Below, piece after piece: positions 20,188 to 27,772 of a stretch of 64,000 nt of DNA (the stretch's first letter is position 1; every line of letters starts with the position of its first letter). The position numbers and the translations under genes are program-made. Source of the DNA: Lysinibacillus odysseyi 34hs-1 = NBRC 100172 (GTDB lineage: Bacteria > Bacillota > Bacilli > Bacillales_A > Planococcaceae); assembly GCF_001591965.1 (NCBI RefSeq), contig NZ_BCVX01000004.1:348407-412406 (forward strand). Direction: 5' to 3'. Under the pieces are notes generated by a model. That model was given only the letters and a program-made list of their open reading frames with translations. It searched no databases and was not told where the DNA came from.

Positions 20188-20949
20188 ATGAAGCGTTTTT
20201 GCTTTGATCTGGACGGTACAGTCTATAGAGGAAAATCGGGCATTCCGTCTGCTGTTGAATTTATTCACCGTTTGCAGGCGGAAGGGAATGAGCCGTTTTT
20301 TGTTACGAACAATTCATCAAAGACACCTGATCAGCTGCAGCAGGCGCTTACTGCAATAGGTATTCACGCAAAGCGCGGGCATATTTATTCAAGCGCATTA
20401 TCTACAGCGAAATATGTCGCAAAAAACTATCGTACAGCAAAAGTGCAAGTTATTGGCGCAGATGGAATCCGGTATGCACTGGAAGCGGAAGGAATTACTG
20501 TTTCCGAAGAAAAAGAAGTGGATGTACTCGTGATGGGAATCGACCGGACAATCGACTATGCCCGTATTGCGGATGCCTGTCTGACAGTCCAGCGCGGTGC
20601 TAAACTCATTGGGACGAATGAGGATATTCGTTTTCCGACAGAGGACGGTTTTTTACCGGGAAACGGTTCATTTGTATGGATGGTAGCCAATGTTTGCGGG
20701 GTGGAACCGCTATTTATTGGAAAGCCTTCACCCGTCATGCTGGAAATGATTGCAGAGGAGCATGGACTCACACGTGATGAACTTGTGATGGTAGGGGACA
20801 ATTATGATACCGATATTTTATGCGGCATTAATTTCGGATGCACAACAATCCATGTGAATACAGGTGTTACGTCTTCAGAAATCGTAAAAGGCAAGCCAAC
20901 ACAGCCAACATATGTAGTAGAGGATTTATCAAAGGTACCGCATCTTTAA
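20188..20949 (+). CDS. yutF: HAD-IIA family sugar phosphatase YutF
   Basis: 253 aa. HAD hydrolase of the NagD/AraL type. Motif I is FDLDGT (D7, D9), motif II VTNNSSKT, and the late lysine and acidic motif are GKPSP and MVGDNYDTDI. Family members dephosphorylate sugar phosphates and nucleoside monophosphates; the true substrate is unknown. It is coupled to yutE (two-base gap). Its stop lies inside the terminator stem. Confidence 0.9.
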   Translation: MKRFCFDLDGTVYRGKSGIPSAVEFIHRLQAEGNEPFFVTNNSSKTPDQLQQALTAIGIHAKRGHIYSSALSTAKYVAKNYRTAKVQVIGADGIRYALEAEGITVSEEKEVDVLVMGIDRTIDYARIADACLTVQRGAKLIGTNEDIRFPTEDGFLPGNGSFVWMVANVCGVEPLFIGKPSPVMLEMIAEEHGLTRDELVMVGDNYDTDILCGINFGCTTIHVNTGVTSSEIVKGKPTQPTYVVEDLSKVPHL

Positions 20950-20966
20950 AGATGCGGTTTTCTTTT
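20937..20966 (+). terminator. Terminator after yutF
   Basis: An 11-bp inverted repeat (20937-20947 with 20948-20958, ACCGCATCTTT) is followed by TTTCTTTT. The yutF stop codon is within the stem. A second small hairpin (CGCTGA/TCAGCG) lies near 20991-21007. Confidence 0.75.
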
Positions 20967-21043
20967 GAAGATATACGGGAAAAAAGAAAAAACGCTGAAG
21001 AATCAGCGCTGGTTTAACAATATAAGAAATATTCATTTTTGAT

Positions 21044-21127
21044 TTATAGCCGTTCAAGTATTTGCGCCAGCTGCCCGGGGTCATTTCTTAAATAGTTCCC
21101 TGCAAACAAATGTGGGATCTTAATCAT
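21044..21127 (-). CDS. Possible microprotein or gene fragment downstream of yuzB
   Basis: A 27-codon frame, MIKIPHLFAGNYLRNDPG then QLAQILERL, lies directly downstream of yuzB on the same strand. Codon use looks natural and it ends in a plausible amphipathic helix, but the upstream site (GGTG next to the ATG) is weak. It could be a genuine short peptide translated with yuzB, or the tail of a decayed gene. I do not recognise the sequence. Confidence 0.35.
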   Translation of the reverse strand: MIKIPHLFAGNYLRNDPGQLAQILERL

Positions 21128-21159
21128 CACCTGACGCAGCTAAAAGGCATAAATACTAT

Positions 21160-21396
21160 TTACCATAAAGGATTTTCTTCAATATATGCATATATTTTTT
21201 CTGTCAATTCGCCAGGGGTGTCTGCTTCAACAATGTCGCCATTAACGACAGCATAGAAATTGCTTGCACATGTTGTACAGTAACTAAGACATCCGTATTC
21301 CAGTACATCGATATTCGGGTCTTTTTCTAATGCTTCTAATGTTTCCTGTGCACCATTTGCCAAATTGCTAATACAGAACTCGACCATAGGGTTCAT
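21160..21396 (-). CDS. yuzB: YuzB family protein (DUF1450)
   Basis: 78 aa. Small cysteine-rich protein with C8, then C36, C40 and C43 in EYGCLSYCTTCASNFYA. This matches DUF1450 (YuzB), which has a thioredoxin-like fold in related structures. The cysteine spacing suggests Fe-S or disulfide chemistry, but no function is established. GAGGTG lies about 8 bases upstream of the ATG. It is divergent from yutJ, with the Rex-type sites between them. Confidence 0.85.
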   Translation of the reverse strand: MNPMVEFCISNLANGAQETLEALEKDPNIDVLEYGCLSYCTTCASNFYAVVNGDIVEADTPGELTEKIYAYIEENPLW

Positions 21397-21458
21397 GCCT
21401 TCGTCACCTCACTCATTGTATGCTACTAGCATTTGTATCTTTAGTCAATTCCCATAAC

Positions 21459-21520
21459 TTGTGAAAAGTTTCACAAAATCACGATAACATATTGTGAAAC
21501 TTCTCACAATCAGCTATACT
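21459..21520 (+). promoter_or_regulatory. Two Rex-type operators and yutJ promoter
   Basis: TTGTGAAAAGTTTCACAA at 21459-21476 is a perfect match to the TTGTGAA-N4-TTCACAA site of the NADH-responsive repressor Rex. A second copy with one mismatch (TTGTGAAACTTCTCACAA) is at 21492-21509, 33 bases away, about three helical turns. The second site contains the likely -35 (TTGTGA, 21492-21497); TATACT at 21515-21520 is 17 bases further on. Bound Rex would block the promoter. Rex itself is not in this window. Confidence 0.85.
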
Positions 21521-21577
21521 CTTTTATGGAGTCTTTGTGAACATACTAGAATGAGCGAATAACTAAAGGAGAATATT

Positions 21578-22648
21578 ATGAATAAACTAGTTTTATTAGG
21601 CGGCGGTTATGGAAATATGCGTGTATTACTGCGTTTATTGCCAAATAATTTACCGTCAGATACAGAAATTATTTTAATAGATCGCACCCCTTTCCATAGT
21701 TTAAAAACAGAATTTTATGCATTAGCTGCTGGTACTTCGACAGATAAAGAAATCCGTGTGGCATTCCCGGAGCACGAGCGCTTGCACAAGGTATTCGGTG
21801 AAGTAATCCGAATCGACCGGGAAGAAAAAGCTGTATATTTGGAAGATGGCAGAGTTATTGAATATAACGATTTAGTAATTGCTTTAGGCTGTGAAGATAA
21901 ATACCATGGTGTACCGGGAGCGGAAGAATATACGTACAGTATTCAGACAATTGCTAATTCCCGCAGCACGTTTGAAAAAGTTTGTGGCCTGCCTCCGGGC
22001 TCTACAGTAGCTATTGTTGGCGCTGGTCTTTCTGGAATTGAGCTTGCGAGTGAACTGCGTGAAAGTCGTGCAGATTTGAAGGTGAAATTATTTGACCGTT
22101 CACACCGCATTTTACGTGACTTCCCGGAAAAACTGAGCAATTACGTAAAGTCCTGGTTCGAGAAACATAATGTAGAGGTTATCGCACAATCGAATATTAC
22201 GCGTGTAGAACCGAACCGTCTATACAACCATGACCAAGTGATCGAAGCAGATGCTATTGTATGGACAGCAGGTGTTCAGCCAGTGAAGATTGTTCGTGAC
22301 ATGGAAGCAGAGAAGGATAAATTCGGCCGTCCGATTATTACTCAATATTTCAATTTGCCGGATGATGAGCATATTTACGTAATCGGTGACTGTGCTTCGT
22401 CTGACCTGCCTCCAACTGCACAACTTGCAGAAGAACAGGCAGAACGTGTTGTAAAAGTATTAAAAACACGCTGGAGCGGAATGGCATTGCCTGAAAAAAT
22501 GCCAGAAATTAAGCTGAAAGGCTTTATGGGCTCATTGGGCAAAAAACAAGGCTTTGTACATCTTGCGGATACAACAGTAACAGGTCGTATTGCACGATTA
22601 ATGAAGTCGGGTCTTCTTTGGATGTACAAACGTCAAAACGATAACTAA
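21578..22648 (+). CDS. yutJ: NADH dehydrogenase-like protein YutJ (type II family)
   Basis: 356 aa. FAD-dependent pyridine nucleotide-disulfide oxidoreductase of the NDH-2 family. The FAD-binding LVLLGGGYGNMRVLLRL, the NADH-binding IVGAGLSGIELASEL and the second FAD motif VIGDCASS are visible. The C-terminal membrane-binding region is shorter than in yumB at 26423-27634. This is a diverged paralogue, and its true electron acceptor is unknown. The twin Rex sites just upstream suggest it is induced when NADH builds up, which supports an NADH-oxidising role. Confidence 0.9.
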   Translation: MNKLVLLGGGYGNMRVLLRLLPNNLPSDTEIILIDRTPFHSLKTEFYALAAGTSTDKEIRVAFPEHERLHKVFGEVIRIDREEKAVYLEDGRVIEYNDLVIALGCEDKYHGVPGAEEYTYSIQTIANSRSTFEKVCGLPPGSTVAIVGAGLSGIELASELRESRADLKVKLFDRSHRILRDFPEKLSNYVKSWFEKHNVEVIAQSNITRVEPNRLYNHDQVIEADAIVWTAGVQPVKIVRDMEAEKDKFGRPIITQYFNLPDDEHIYVIGDCASSDLPPTAQLAEEQAERVVKVLKTRWSGMALPEKMPEIKLKGFMGSLGKKQGFVHLADTTVTGRIARLMKSGLLWMYKRQNDN

Positions 22649-22654
22649 AATAAA

Positions 22655-22697
22655 AGGGGCTGTCCAGAAAGCATTTACTTTCTGAACAGCCTTGTTT
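22655..22697 (+). terminator. Terminator after yutJ
   Basis: The arms GGGGCTGTCCAGAAAG and CTTTCTGAACAGCC (one mismatch) are followed by TTGTTTTTT. It belongs to the same GGCTGT-armed class as the terminators at 10209 and 11623. Confidence 0.85.
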
Positions 22698-22718
22698 TTT
22701 AAATAATTTACCGTAAAA

Positions 22719-22755
22719 GGAGCACCCGGCTATACATTTTCGGGTGCTCCTTTTT
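22719..22755 (-). terminator. Terminator of the ErpA-type gene (both directions)
   Basis: A perfect 10-bp stem, GGAGCACCCG (22719-22728) with 22741-22750, is flanked by T runs on both strands. It is 45 bases beyond the end of the minus-strand ErpA-type gene. Confidence 0.85.
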
Positions 22756-22799
22756 AGTAAGTCATAGACTGTGGCATTCTTATTAGCTAAGAGAATGCA

Positions 22800-23174
22800 C
22801 TAGTCACATACTTCCGGTGAACCTTCACGCTGAGGGGCGCGGAATGAAGTGCCGCATCCGCATGAAGCGATAGCATTCGGGTTGTCAATTGTAAAACCGC
22901 CACCTAGCAGGGATTGCTTATAATCAATCTTTGTTCCCTGCAAGATAGGAGCGTCTTCTTTATTTACAATGATTTGCAGCCCGAATTGCTCATCTATAAA
23001 GTCATCATCGCTTTTGTTAGTATCGAAATTCATACCATATGAAAGACCGCTACAACCGCCGCCGCGAACTGCGACGCGTAAATAAGAGCCTTCTTCTTCA
23101 TTGTGCTTCATCATTTCCTTGATTTGGAAAGAAGCAGCCTCAGTTAAAATAATTACTTGTTTTTCAGCTGTCAT
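22800..23174 (-). CDS. yutM: HesB/IscA-type Fe-S carrier (YutM, ErpA-like)
   Basis: 124 aa. A-type carrier that delivers Fe-S clusters to target enzymes. The three family cysteines are present: C41 in RGGGCSGLSYGM and C105/C107 in SCGCGTSF. The C-terminus runs about 14 residues past the usual end and holds one more cysteine (EVCD). I start at the ATG ending at 23174, with GGAAGG upstream; the longer frame adds a non-conserved stretch. It is monocistronic and lies close to other Fe-S genes (yutI, lipA). Confidence 0.93.
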   Translation of the reverse strand: MTAEKQVIILTEAASFQIKEMMKHNEEEGSYLRVAVRGGGCSGLSYGMNFDTNKSDDDFIDEQFGLQIIVNKEDAPILQGTKIDYKQSLLGGGFTIDNPNAIASCGCGTSFRAPQREGSPEVCD

Positions 23175-23230
23175 CACAGTCACCTTCCTTTCTTCTATCA
23201 TATCAATAGTGTTTCCCATCTGACAACAAA

Positions 23231-23288
23231 ACTGATTTGAAAATCAGTCAAATAAAATTGATACGCCGCTACTAAAAATTGTTATAAT
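23231..23288 (+). promoter_or_regulatory. Palindrome and extended -10 promoter for the DUF2225 gene
   Basis: A perfect palindromic site, ACTGATTTGAAAATCAGT (23231-23248), lies between the divergent yutM and DUF2225 genes. TTGATA at 23258-23263 and the extended -10 TGTTATAAT at 23280-23288 form a likely promoter for the plus-strand gene. The palindrome may be an operator acting on one or both genes; the regulator is unknown. Confidence 0.55.
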
Positions 23289-23325
23289 AGGCATAGGAAT
23301 AAATTACGAGAAGGAATGAAAAAAG

Positions 23326-24021
23326 ATGGAGATTTCACCCTATTATGAAAAGAAAATCGAATGCTTGCATTGTAAAAAAGACTTTTCGACGTTAAAAGTC
23401 CGTTCAAAGTTCATAAAAGTCGCTGATACAGACACGGACTTTATGCCTATTTACGCAGAGGGTGATGTGCCAGCTATGTACTACAATGTGTTTGTTTGTG
23501 AACATTGCGGCTTTTCTTTTACGGAAGACTTTTCCCGATATTTTGCTCCGGGAACGGCAGAGGAAATCAAAAGCCAGATCACGACTAAATGGGTCCAGCA
23601 CAGTTTTAACGGAGAACGTACGGTGTCGGAGGCAATCCAAGTATATAAGCTTGCTTTATTATGTGCCAATATAAAAAAAGAAAAACATGTAGCTAAGGCT
23701 GGGCTGGCTCTTCGTTTGGCATGGTTTTACCGGTCTCTTCAAAATGAAGCACAGGAGCGCCGTTTTATGGGTATTGCGCGAGATCAATATTTGGAATCCT
23801 TCTCAACAGAGGATTATGCGAGTACTCAAATGTCCGCAACACGTATTATGTACATGATAGCAGAACTTTCCCGCCGTTTAGATGATATGGAAAATGCTAC
23901 ACGATTCTTTTCAAAGGTAATCGAAAGCCAGCGAGCCGGCGGTGAAGCAAAAGTAGTTGAAATGGCGAAAGAGCGCTGGGAAGAGGTACGGGCTGACCGT
24001 GATAAAAAAAATACGCCATAA
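23326..24021 (+). CDS. DUF2225 family protein with two CxxC knuckles
   Basis: 231 aa. Residues 13-16 (CLHC) and 58-61 (CEHC) form two CxxC pairs that could bind one zinc ion. The rest is helical, with TPR-like repeats from about residue 110 (AIQVYKLALLCANIKK, AELSRRLDDMENATRFFSKVIE). This matches the DUF2225 family of Firmicutes; its role is unknown. A TPR-like tail suggests protein-protein contacts. Promoter at 23258-23288. Confidence 0.82.
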   Translation: MEISPYYEKKIECLHCKKDFSTLKVRSKFIKVADTDTDFMPIYAEGDVPAMYYNVFVCEHCGFSFTEDFSRYFAPGTAEEIKSQITTKWVQHSFNGERTVSEAIQVYKLALLCANIKKEKHVAKAGLALRLAWFYRSLQNEAQERRFMGIARDQYLESFSTEDYASTQMSATRIMYMIAELSRRLDDMENATRFFSKVIESQRAGGEAKVVEMAKERWEEVRADRDKKNTP

Positions 24022-24030
24022 ACAATAACA

Positions 24031-24069
24031 AAAAGCGGCCCCTTATCTTTATAAGAGAGCCGCTTTTAC
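24031..24069 (+). terminator. Bidirectional terminator between DUF2225 gene and yutI
   Basis: AAAAGCGGC (24031-24039) pairs with GCCGCTTTT (24059-24067), with an inner CTTAT/ATAAG helix. T-rich flanks serve both the plus-strand DUF2225 gene and the minus-strand yutI. Confidence 0.8.
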
Positions 24070-24102
24070 TCTGTTAATGAGGCATGGACAAAATGCCGAT
24101 CA

Positions 24103-24339
24103 TTAAAATACTTGTTCTACTTCAACAATTCCTGGTACTTCTTCTAAAAGGGCGCGTTCAATACCAGCTTTTAATGTGATTGTAGAACTTGGACAGCTGC
24201 CGCATGCACCTAAAAGACGTAATTTTACAACACCGTCTTCAATATCTACTAATTCGCAGTCACCGCCGTCGCGTAATAAAAATGGACGTAATTTATCTAA
24301 AACTTCCTGTACTTGTTCTTTTTGTTCGATTTCTGTCAT
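24103..24339 (-). CDS. yutI: NifU C-terminal domain protein YutI
   Basis: 78 aa. Stand-alone NifU-like (Nfu) domain, a carrier that can hold a [4Fe-4S] cluster between two subunits. The cluster ligands C46 and C49 are in [12 protein letters not shown], and the domain opens with [19 protein letters not shown], typical of Nfu. A third cysteine, C28, is not part of the usual motif. AAAGGAG precedes the ATG. It is divergent from yuzD. Confidence 0.94.
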   Translation of the reverse strand: MTEIEQKEQVQEVLDKLRPFLLRDGGDCELVDIEDGVVKLRLLGACGSCPSSTITLKAGIERALLEEVPGIVEVEQVF

Positions 24340-24424
24340 TTCACTCGACTCCTTTCACTAAAATCATTATAATGTGAAGAAAACAAAAAATCCAATACTT
24401 AAATACTGAAAGGTTGGAATAAAA

Positions 24425-24751
24425 ATGATTGAACCGAAGGCAATGATTGAAGTATATGGAGCTGACATTATATGCGCAAGCTGTGTCAATGCACCTTCTT
24501 CTAAGGATACATATGAGTGGTTACAAGCAGCCATTTCCCGAAAGTTCCCTGACCAGGAAGTAAAATATCGCTTTATCAATATCGAAGAAGCACTTGAGAA
24601 TGAACGTGACATTGATTATGCTAATCGAATTCAAGAAGACGAATTTTTCTATCCCCTTGTCCTGGTAAATGATGAAGTAGTAGGGGAAGGATATGTGCAA
24701 ATCAAGCCGGTATATGAAGCGTTAGAAAAATTGGGATACAGCGCAAAATAA
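24425..24751 (+). CDS. yuzD: YuzD, thioredoxin-like protein (DUF1462)
   Basis: 108 aa. Predicted disulfide oxidoreductase with a CASC motif (C17, C20) near the N-terminus, then KYRFINIEEA and FFYPLVLVNDEVVGEG, which fits a thioredoxin fold and the DUF1462 family. Its place next to yutI is conserved in Bacillus and hints at a redox role beside Fe-S transfer. That link is inference. Terminator at 24771-24812. Confidence 0.85.
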   Translation: MIEPKAMIEVYGADIICASCVNAPSSKDTYEWLQAAISRKFPDQEVKYRFINIEEALENERDIDYANRIQEDEFFYPLVLVNDEVVGEGYVQIKPVYEALEKLGYSAK

Positions 24752-24770
24752 ATAGTTTGAAGTTTTCAAA

Positions 24771-24812
24771 GCCGTTTGAATACCCCTTGTTATTCAAGCG
24801 GCGTTTCTTTAT
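24771..24812 (+). terminator. Terminator after yuzD
   Basis: A 12-bp stem (24771-24782, GCCGTTTGAATA, with 24791-24802; one wobble pair) and an 8-base loop are followed by GTTTCTTTAT. Confidence 0.8.
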
Positions 24813-24924
24813 ACTATGAAAAGTGTATAAAACCTATTATTTTAGTATGTTTTATAGCTCCTTTTGAATTAGATGACAATTTGTTTTATGATGGACTTAA
24901 GATGTTGAAGGGGGTTCAAATCCT

Positions 24925-26130
24925 ATGGATGTTTTGAACGTATTAGATAAGCTTGACCAGGTGGAGATTTTTTTCGAACCCATCTATAGCGCAGATGAAC
25001 ATATTATCGTTGCCTATGAAGTAAGCGGGCGCATTGTAGAGGGAGAATCGGTAATCGATATCACAACATTTACATATAACGAAGATATACCAGAGGAAAT
25101 CCGTGCAGAAGTAGAACAGCTAGTCGTGCGCCAGGCAATCGAAAAGGTTGGAGAAGAACTGGAGAACGTTGATTTATATATCCCATGTAATCCGAATCTG
25201 CTGGTGCTGGATTTTGGAGAAAGCTATTTTTCTTTACTGAAGGAATTAGTGGATGAGGAGAAACTTTCTCATATTATCCTTGTGATGAATGACTACTTGT
25301 TTACTACTGATTTGAACCAGCTGCACCATCTGATAAAATATATTCAAACATACGGGGTAAAGGTATCACTATCCAATGTGGGGGCGCATAGCCAGTTGGA
25401 TTCCCTGCTATTGCTTGAGCCGAGCGTACTTTGTATTGATGTAGACCAGCTGAGCTATAATAAGTGGGGCAACCAAAACTATGTATTTACGACGCTGCGC
25501 ACATTGGCTCTGAAAATGGGGGCTTCCTTAATGGTGAGCAAGGTGGATACACTCTATCAATTACAGCACGGCTGGAAAAACGGAGCACGCTACTACAAAG
25601 GAGCCTATCTTCAAAAACCGGCAAAAGATTTTATTCCGCGGGATACACTAAAGCCGCGGTTCCGGGATGAATGTAAACAGTTTATAGCAACAGAAAAAAA
25701 ATTGATCACACATAAGCTAGAAGAAATAAAATTACTTGAAAGAAAAATTATTTCAAGTGTGGAATCGATCATACCAACAAGTAAACAGGCCGATAAGCTG
25801 ATGGAATTGGCAAAAAAATTACAGAATTATGCATTCAGGCTTTATATTTGTGATGGAGAAGGGTTCCAAACGACACCTAATATCTGCTGGAAAGAAGGTA
25901 AATGGGTGATAGAAAAAGAAGCGCTGCGAAAAAATTGGAGTTGGCGACCCTATTTTCTCGAAAACTTGCTGAAAATGCGCCAGGAACAAATTTCAGACCT
26001 TTCCAATGCTTATTCGGACATTGAAACGGGAGAATTAACACGTACATTCAGCATGGCTCTGCCGAATAACGAATACTTGTTTATTGATATTTCCTACGAT
26101 TACTTGTATGAACATAATATTGTGAATTAA
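24925..26130 (+). CDS. YkuI-type protein with degenerate EAL domain
   Basis: 401 aa. The layout matches B. subtilis YkuI: an EAL fold (about 1-240), a linker helix, and a PAS-like C-terminal domain (about 285-400) with the conserved KNWSWRPYFLEN. Many catalytic residues of EAL phosphodiesterases are gone. YEVSGR keeps E32 and N91 is kept, but the ExT/E stretch reads VMNDYL, the DD motif reads SLSNVG, the substrate lysine reads LCIDVD, and the final E reads SKVDTL. It is probably inactive on c-di-GMP and may act as a receptor or scaffold. GGGGG precedes the ATG. Monocistronic. Confidence 0.85.
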   Translation: MDVLNVLDKLDQVEIFFEPIYSADEHIIVAYEVSGRIVEGESVIDITTFTYNEDIPEEIRAEVEQLVVRQAIEKVGEELENVDLYIPCNPNLLVLDFGESYFSLLKELVDEEKLSHIILVMNDYLFTTDLNQLHHLIKYIQTYGVKVSLSNVGAHSQLDSLLLLEPSVLCIDVDQLSYNKWGNQNYVFTTLRTLALKMGASLMVSKVDTLYQLQHGWKNGARYYKGAYLQKPAKDFIPRDTLKPRFRDECKQFIATEKKLITHKLEEIKLLERKIISSVESIIPTSKQADKLMELAKKLQNYAFRLYICDGEGFQTTPNICWKEGKWVIEKEALRKNWSWRPYFLENLLKMRQEQISDLSNAYSDIETGELTRTFSMALPNNEYLFIDISYDYLYEHNIVN

Positions 26131-26138
26131 ATTACTGC

Positions 26139-26178
26139 AAGCCGCTCATTCTATTTATAAGCTGGGCGGCTTTTTAGT
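26139..26178 (+). terminator. Terminator after the EAL-type gene
   Basis: AAGCCGC (26139-26145) pairs with GCGGCTT (26166-26172), followed by TTTAG. The loop is long (20 bases), so this is a moderate terminator. Confidence 0.7.
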
Positions 26179-26422
26179 GTTTGAAAAAGGCATGGGGTTT
26201 CTCTTTTGCAAATGCAGACTCTTTTCAAAAGTTTATTTCCTATTTTTCCTTCCTTTGAATCTAGAGTGTTGAAATTCCAACTTAAAAGGGCTAATATATA
26301 GGATGTAGATATTTTGTCGAAAATATGTGGACCTAGCGTAATAAACTATTGAAGTATAAAATGGTACTTCATTTTTTGTTTGCCTTGCGCTGGTACAAAA
26401 AATTAAAGGGGTTTTGATTTCA

Positions 26423-27634
26423 GTGAAAAGACCGACAATCTTAGTATTAGGCGCAGGATATGGTGGATTGACTACCGTTGTAAATTTACAAAAAATGGTT
26501 AGTGCAGACGAGGCGGAAATCATCTTAATCAACAAAAATGATTACCACTATGAAACAACTTGGTTACACGAGGTAGGTGCCGGTACAATTTCTCCGGACA
26601 AGGCCCGTTATCCAATTTCCAGTGTTATTAACCATAATGTACGTTTTGTACAAGCAACGGTTGAAAATCTAGATGTGAATACGAAAAAAGTAGAAACTTC
26701 TGCGGGCGAATTCACGTATGATTATTTAGTAATCGGTTTAGGATTTGAAGGAGAAACGTTTGGTATTAAAGGATTAAAGGAATATGCACTTTCTTTAACA
26801 AATATCAACACAGCACGCCAAGTACGTGAGCATATTGAATATCAATTTGCTTCATGGTCATTGGATGAAGTAAAAGATGACAGCAAATTGACAATCATTG
26901 TAGGTGGTGCAGGCTTCACAGGTATTGAGTTTTTAGGAGAACTTGGTAACCGTATTCCTGAACTTTGCAAAGAATTTGATATTCCACAGGAAAAAGTTCG
27001 CGTTCTGTGCGTAGAAGCAGCTCCAATGGTACTGCCTGGATTTGATCCGCAGCTTGTAGAATATGCAAAAACACAATTATCGAAAAAAGGTATCGAGTTC
27101 TCAATCGGTACGCCGCTTGTGGAAGCAACTCCAGAAGGCGTTAAGATTAAGAAAGGTGAAGACGAATTTGAATTCGTTAAAGCCGGTACAGTTGTATGGG
27201 CTGCAGGGGTTCGCGGAAACAGCTTAATTGAAACTTCCGGCATCGAATCAAACCGTGCACGTATCGCTGTTCGCAAGGATATGCGTGCTCCTGGATTTGA
27301 CGATGTATTTGTAGTAGGTGACTGTGCGTTCCTATTAAACGAAGAAGCAGGTCGTCCATACCCGCCGACTGCTCAAATCGCTATGCAGCAAGCAGTAAAC
27401 ATTGCAAAAAATATCAAGCATTTAATGAAAGGTGAAGATACAGAAACATTTGTATATGATGACAAAGGTGCTGTATGTTCTCTTGGTCATGATGATGCAA
27501 TCGGTAATGCAATGGGCCGCAAATTCACTGGTAAAACAGCATCTGCTCTTAAGAAAGTGGTTGATGACCGTGCACTATTCCTAGTAGGCGGCGTTGGCTT
27601 AACATTGAAAAAGGGTAAATTTAAATTCCTTTAA
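26423..27634 (+). CDS. yumB: Type II NADH dehydrogenase YumB
   Basis: 403 aa from the GTG. Membrane-bound NADH:menaquinone oxidoreductase without proton pumping. FAD motif ILVLGAGYGGLTTV, NADH motif IVGGAGFTGIEFLGEL, the quinone-site segment AYPPTAQIA-like (RPYPPTAQIAMQQ) and the C-terminal amphipathic GGVGLTLKKGKFKFL are as in YumB of B. subtilis. Two starts compete: TTG at 26414 lies only two bases from AAAGGGG, while GTG at 26423 is 11 bases away. I prefer the GTG. No Rex-type site is seen upstream, in contrast to yutJ. Confidence 0.92.
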   Translation: MKRPTILVLGAGYGGLTTVVNLQKMVSADEAEIILINKNDYHYETTWLHEVGAGTISPDKARYPISSVINHNVRFVQATVENLDVNTKKVETSAGEFTYDYLVIGLGFEGETFGIKGLKEYALSLTNINTARQVREHIEYQFASWSLDEVKDDSKLTIIVGGAGFTGIEFLGELGNRIPELCKEFDIPQEKVRVLCVEAAPMVLPGFDPQLVEYAKTQLSKKGIEFSIGTPLVEATPEGVKIKKGEDEFEFVKAGTVVWAAGVRGNSLIETSGIESNRARIAVRKDMRAPGFDDVFVVGDCAFLLNEEAGRPYPPTAQIAMQQAVNIAKNIKHLMKGEDTETFVYDDKGAVCSLGHDDAIGNAMGRKFTGKTASALKKVVDDRALFLVGGVGLTLKKGKFKFL

Positions 27635-27642
27635 TTTAAACG

Positions 27643-27683
27643 AAATGCAGGAAAAGTCATTGTCACTTTTCCTGCATTTTTCT
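27643..27683 (+). terminator. Terminator after yumB
   Basis: A 15-bp stem (27643-27657, AAATGCAGGAAAAGT, with 27665-27679) and a 7-base loop are followed by TTTCTCTT. Confidence 0.9.
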
Positions 27684-27772
27684 CTTAGTGAACAAGAGGG
27701 AAGTGAATATTTCTCTTTGTAGAAGATAATCGCTATACTAATAATAGAATATATAAAGGGATTGGTAGAGAG

